Assembly: GCA_030529505.1 (NCBI GenBank)
Contig: JAUMWT010000014.1
Coordinates: 1 to 45,426, forward strand
DNA: 45,426 nucleotides
Direction: 5' to 3'
DNA from: Allobrachymonas sp.
Lineage (GTDB): Bacteria; Pseudomonadota; Gammaproteobacteria; Burkholderiales; Burkholderiaceae_C
How positions within the stretch are numbered: position 1 is the first letter of the stretch; every line of letters begins with the position of its first letter. Both the position numbers and the translations under genes were made by a program. Below are positions 42,432 through 45,426 of the stretch, piece after piece. The notes beneath the pieces were generated by a model. It was given only the letters and a program-made list of their open reading frames with translations, had not been told where the DNA came from and made no database searches.

Positions 42432-42681
42432 AGAAGCTGTTCAATGTCTTTGCATGTGTTCGCAATTGCAACAAAAATGACCAGGATTGCAGCGTGCGCC
42501 GGCAGCCAAGGCAGGGCGATTGCAAGCCACGGGCCAATGAGCGGTGCCTTGCCCGCAGCTTGCGCTCAACAAGCCATCGCCAGCGTGGCCGGTTGGGCCA
42601 AGGATCGCATCTTGACGAATGCGTCATTGAAGCGCGCAATGCATCTTTCAAAGGAGGGGGCAACGAGGGGGCAGCAGGCTC
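42432..42681. repeat. possible eroded AGAACCTGTT element
   Basis: The left end AGAAGCTGTTCAATGTCT (42432 onward) and right end CAGGCTCT (42674-42681) resemble the element termini; GGGCGATTG-like and TTGAAGCGCGC segments occur inside. It is much degraded, about 250 bp long, and ends 17 bases before the next start codon. The bases 42272-42431 hold nothing I recognise. Confidence 0.3.
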
Positions 42682-42698
42682 TAAACTGCGGCCCCATC

Positions 42699-43823
42699 AT
42701 GCGCGCCTTTTCCCGTCACACCCCGTCTTCCCTTCATCCGCAAGGCCCGCGCTGGGCCGCATTCGTCAAAGGTGCAGCGCCCGGTTTGGCGCTGGCCGCA
42801 GCAGTGGCCTATGCGGCGGCGCTGGGCATGCGATTCTTGCCCTTGGCGCAGTGGGGGCTGGGCACTTTGTCGCTCGCGATTTTGCTGGGCATGCTGGTGG
42901 GCAACACCGTGGCCCAGCCGCATATGGCACGCCTGGCTGCAGGCTTGGGCGTGGCGCGCAAAAACTTTCTGCAGCTGGGCGTGGCCTTGTACGGCGCGCG
43001 CCTGCTGCTGCAAGACGTGTTGCACGTGGGCTGGTTGGGCGTGCTGCTGGACGTGGGCGTGCTGGCTTCGACCTTTGTGCTGGCGGTGTGGCTGGGCACG
43101 CGCTGGCTGGGGCTGGAGCGCAACACCGCGACATTGATCGGATCGGGCAATGCCATTTGCGGGGCCGCGGCCATTTTGGCGACCGAGCCGGTGGTGAAAG
43201 CGCGCAGCGATCAGGTCTCGGTGGCCGTGGCCTGCGTGGTGCTGTTTGGCACGCTGTCTACCTTCGTGTATCCGTGGCTGTTTGGCTTGAGCATGCAGCA
43301 CGGCTGGCTGGCGCAGGGGGCCAGCGGCTTTGGCATTTACGTGGGCGCTACCGTGCACGAAGTGGCGCAGGTGGTGGCGGCATCGGCCAGCATGGGCGAT
43401 CAGGCGGCCAAGGCGGCCGTCATCACCAAAATGGTGCGCGTGATGTTGCTGGGGCCATTCTTGCTGCTGCTTTCCTGGTGGCAGGCGCGGGCGCCCTTGG
43501 CGGCTGGTGTCGATTCAGCGGATCAAGCCGCTGCGCCCCATTCACCCGCCCGCCCCGGCGTGCCGTGGTTCGTGTGGGCGTTTGCCGTGTGCGTGGCCCT
43601 GCGTTCGGCCATCGACTGGCCGGCCAATGCCGTGCAAACCCTCATCGCTTGGGACAACGCCTTGCTCGCCATCGCCATGGCGGCGTTGGGCCTGGGGACT
43701 CAGCTGCGCGCCGTGGTGCAGGCAGGTACCCGGCCGCTGGCGCTGGCCGCCGTGTTGTGGCTGTGGTTGATGGGCGCAGGCGCTGCGCTGCATCTGCTGC
43801 TGGGCAAGCTCTTGGGTTTGTGA
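42699..43823 (+). CDS. YeiH/UPF0324 family membrane protein, putative exporter
   Basis: A 374-residue protein with about ten membrane helices (for example LGTLSLAILLGMLVGN, VGWLGVLLDVGVLASTFVLAVWLG). Family motifs are seen at RKNFLQLGVALYGARL, IGSGNAICGAAAILATEPVVKA and GIYVGATVHEVAQVVAA. YeiH-type proteins are annotated as putative sulfate exporters, but the transported compound is not firmly known. ATG 42699 is the first codon after the eroded repeat and is close to the family start; a longer upstream frame is open but crosses the repeat. No LysR-type regulator (YeiE) lies beside it. Helix spacing is interrupted by a short variable loop (ADQAAAPHSPARPG). Confidence 0.9.
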   Translation: MRAFSRHTPSSLHPQGPRWAAFVKGAAPGLALAAAVAYAAALGMRFLPLAQWGLGTLSLAILLGMLVGNTVAQPHMARLAAGLGVARKNFLQLGVALYGARLLLQDVLHVGWLGVLLDVGVLASTFVLAVWLGTRWLGLERNTATLIGSGNAICGAAAILATEPVVKARSDQVSVAVACVVLFGTLSTFVYPWLFGLSMQHGWLAQGASGFGIYVGATVHEVAQVVAASASMGDQAAKAAVITKMVRVMLLGPFLLLLSWWQARAPLAAGVDSADQAAAPHSPARPGVPWFVWAFAVCVALRSAIDWPANAVQTLIAWDNALLAIAMAALGLGTQLRAVVQAGTRPLALAAVLWLWLMGAGAALHLLLGKLLGL

Positions 43824-44011
43824 GGCCACGGCATGGCTCAACGGCCCGACATCGCTGGGGCCGTGTTGCCGCAACAAGATGGCAGCAACAAAATGTGGCG
43901 TGAGAATGAGGGTGAGGCGGTGGGCAGGGCCTGTGGGCTTGCCAGCTGGCCCCGGGGCAAAACGCGCTGAATGCCTGCACAAACAAGATGCTGGAACGCA
44001 TCCAAAGAAGA
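43824..44011. other. intergenic region, no gene seen
   Basis: Between the YeiH-type gene and the opposing tRNA gene. No strong hairpin with a T run was found. Confidence 0.4.
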
Positions 44012-44085
44012 TGGAGCGGGCGATGGGAATCGAACCCACGTCTTGAGCTTGGGAAGCTCAGGTCCTACCATTGAACGACGCCCGC
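44012..44085 (-). tRNA. tRNA-Gly, anticodon CCC
   Basis: The minus strand folds into a cloverleaf: acceptor GCGGGCG/CGCCCGC, discriminator U, encoded CCA at 44014-44012, anticodon stem TGAGC/GCTCA with loop TTCCCAA (anticodon CCC), and T loop TTCGATT. A U73 discriminator is typical for bacterial tRNA-Gly. Length is 74 bases with CCA. It decodes GGG. Confidence 0.95.
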
Positions 44086-44403
44086 TTGCAGGGCGGCATT
44101 GTAACGCCGCTGCCCGTGTTTGCCAGGCCGTTTGTTGGGGCGCTGGCGGGCCGTTCGCCCCAGCCAGCCCGGCCAAACAAACCGCACAGGCTGCCATGTT
44201 CGAGCGCTTTGCCTGCGCGCACGGCGCGTGATGAAACGTGCCCCGTGTCGCACAGCCATTCGGCATCTGGCAACGGCCCCGGCCGCTGCCCCAGCCGCGC
44301 GTGTTAGCAAGGCCGGGCGCTGAGCAGGCAATCATCTTCGCCCCTGCAAAACCGGCAGCGGCAGGCGGCGCGGTGCTGCGCTGCAGAAAAAAGGTGCCAA
44401 ATT
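44086..44403. other. intergenic region between tRNA-Gly and the alaS promoter
   Basis: Contains the unidentified promoter of the minus-strand tRNA and no recognised gene. Confidence 0.4.
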
Positions 44404-44409
44404 TATAAT
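44404..44409 (+). promoter_or_regulatory. -10 element of a likely alaS promoter
   Basis: A perfect TATAAT in an AT-rich patch 69 bases before the alaS ATG. At 17 bases upstream only CTGCAG is found, so the -35 is weak or activator-dependent. The start site would be near 44416. Confidence 0.5.
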
Positions 44410-44429
44410 CAGCGATTCACTTTTTTTGA

Positions 44430-45426
<997 letters not shown>

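Overview
The window looks like chromosomal DNA of a betaproteobacterium of the order Burkholderiales, most likely family Comamonadaceae. It is GC-rich, the trpS product carries the C-terminal extension typical of that group, and the recA-recX order, the ResB/CcsB cytochrome c assembly pair, clpA and alaS all fit. I cannot name the genus. Genes run on both strands. The 5' edge cuts trpS and the 3' edge cuts alaS. I see no phage, plasmid or CRISPR locus.

Layout. 1-3.6 kb: end of trpS, an NlpE-like lipoprotein, a small P-loop protein and an AT-rich orphan membrane protein lying between two strong terminators. 3.6-6.1 kb (minus strand): a DAHP synthase preceded by a Phe-rich leader peptide and an intrinsic terminator, which together look like a Phe attenuator, then a HAD phosphatase. 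6.5-11.7 kb (minus): a tripartite MacA-MacB-TolC-like efflux operon. 12.3-18.9 kb (plus): the most unusual locus, with a palindromic operator/promoter, a class I SAM methyltransferase, an ABC importer of the ZnuABC/TroABC type (ATPase, permease and a divergent binding protein), a second methyltransferase and a TonB-dependent receptor. Together these could take a metal, probably chelated, across both membranes. 19-24.6 kb (minus): a glutathione S-transferase and ccsB/resB. 25.5-39.3 kb (plus): a DUF445 protein, recA with a clear promoter and LexA box, recX, comM, and a second zinc importer (znuC, znuB, distant znuA) split by an ABC/FtsX/HlyD export cassette. 39.7-45.4 kb: clpA (minus), a YeiH-type membrane protein, tRNA-Gly(CCC) and the start of alaS.

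Recurrent features cut across this layout. (1) At least six copies of a 160-190 bp element with 17-19 bp terminal inverted repeats (AGAACCTGTT...) sit in intergenic DNA. One copy is expanded to 350 bp by a second repeat family rich in GCAGAG/CACAGAG, which also fills the gap downstream of ccsB. (2) Several housekeeping proteins (RecX, ComM, ZnuC, MacA, CcsB, ResB) carry long low-complexity insertions or tails. ComM has a His-rich one, and ZnuC has one encoded by a hexanucleotide tandem repeat. (3) alaS is interrupted near its 3' end in the window by about 65 bp of a different, GTTCAGCG-type repeat that also shifts the reading frame.

All function calls are from motif recognition by eye. No alignment or database search was run.
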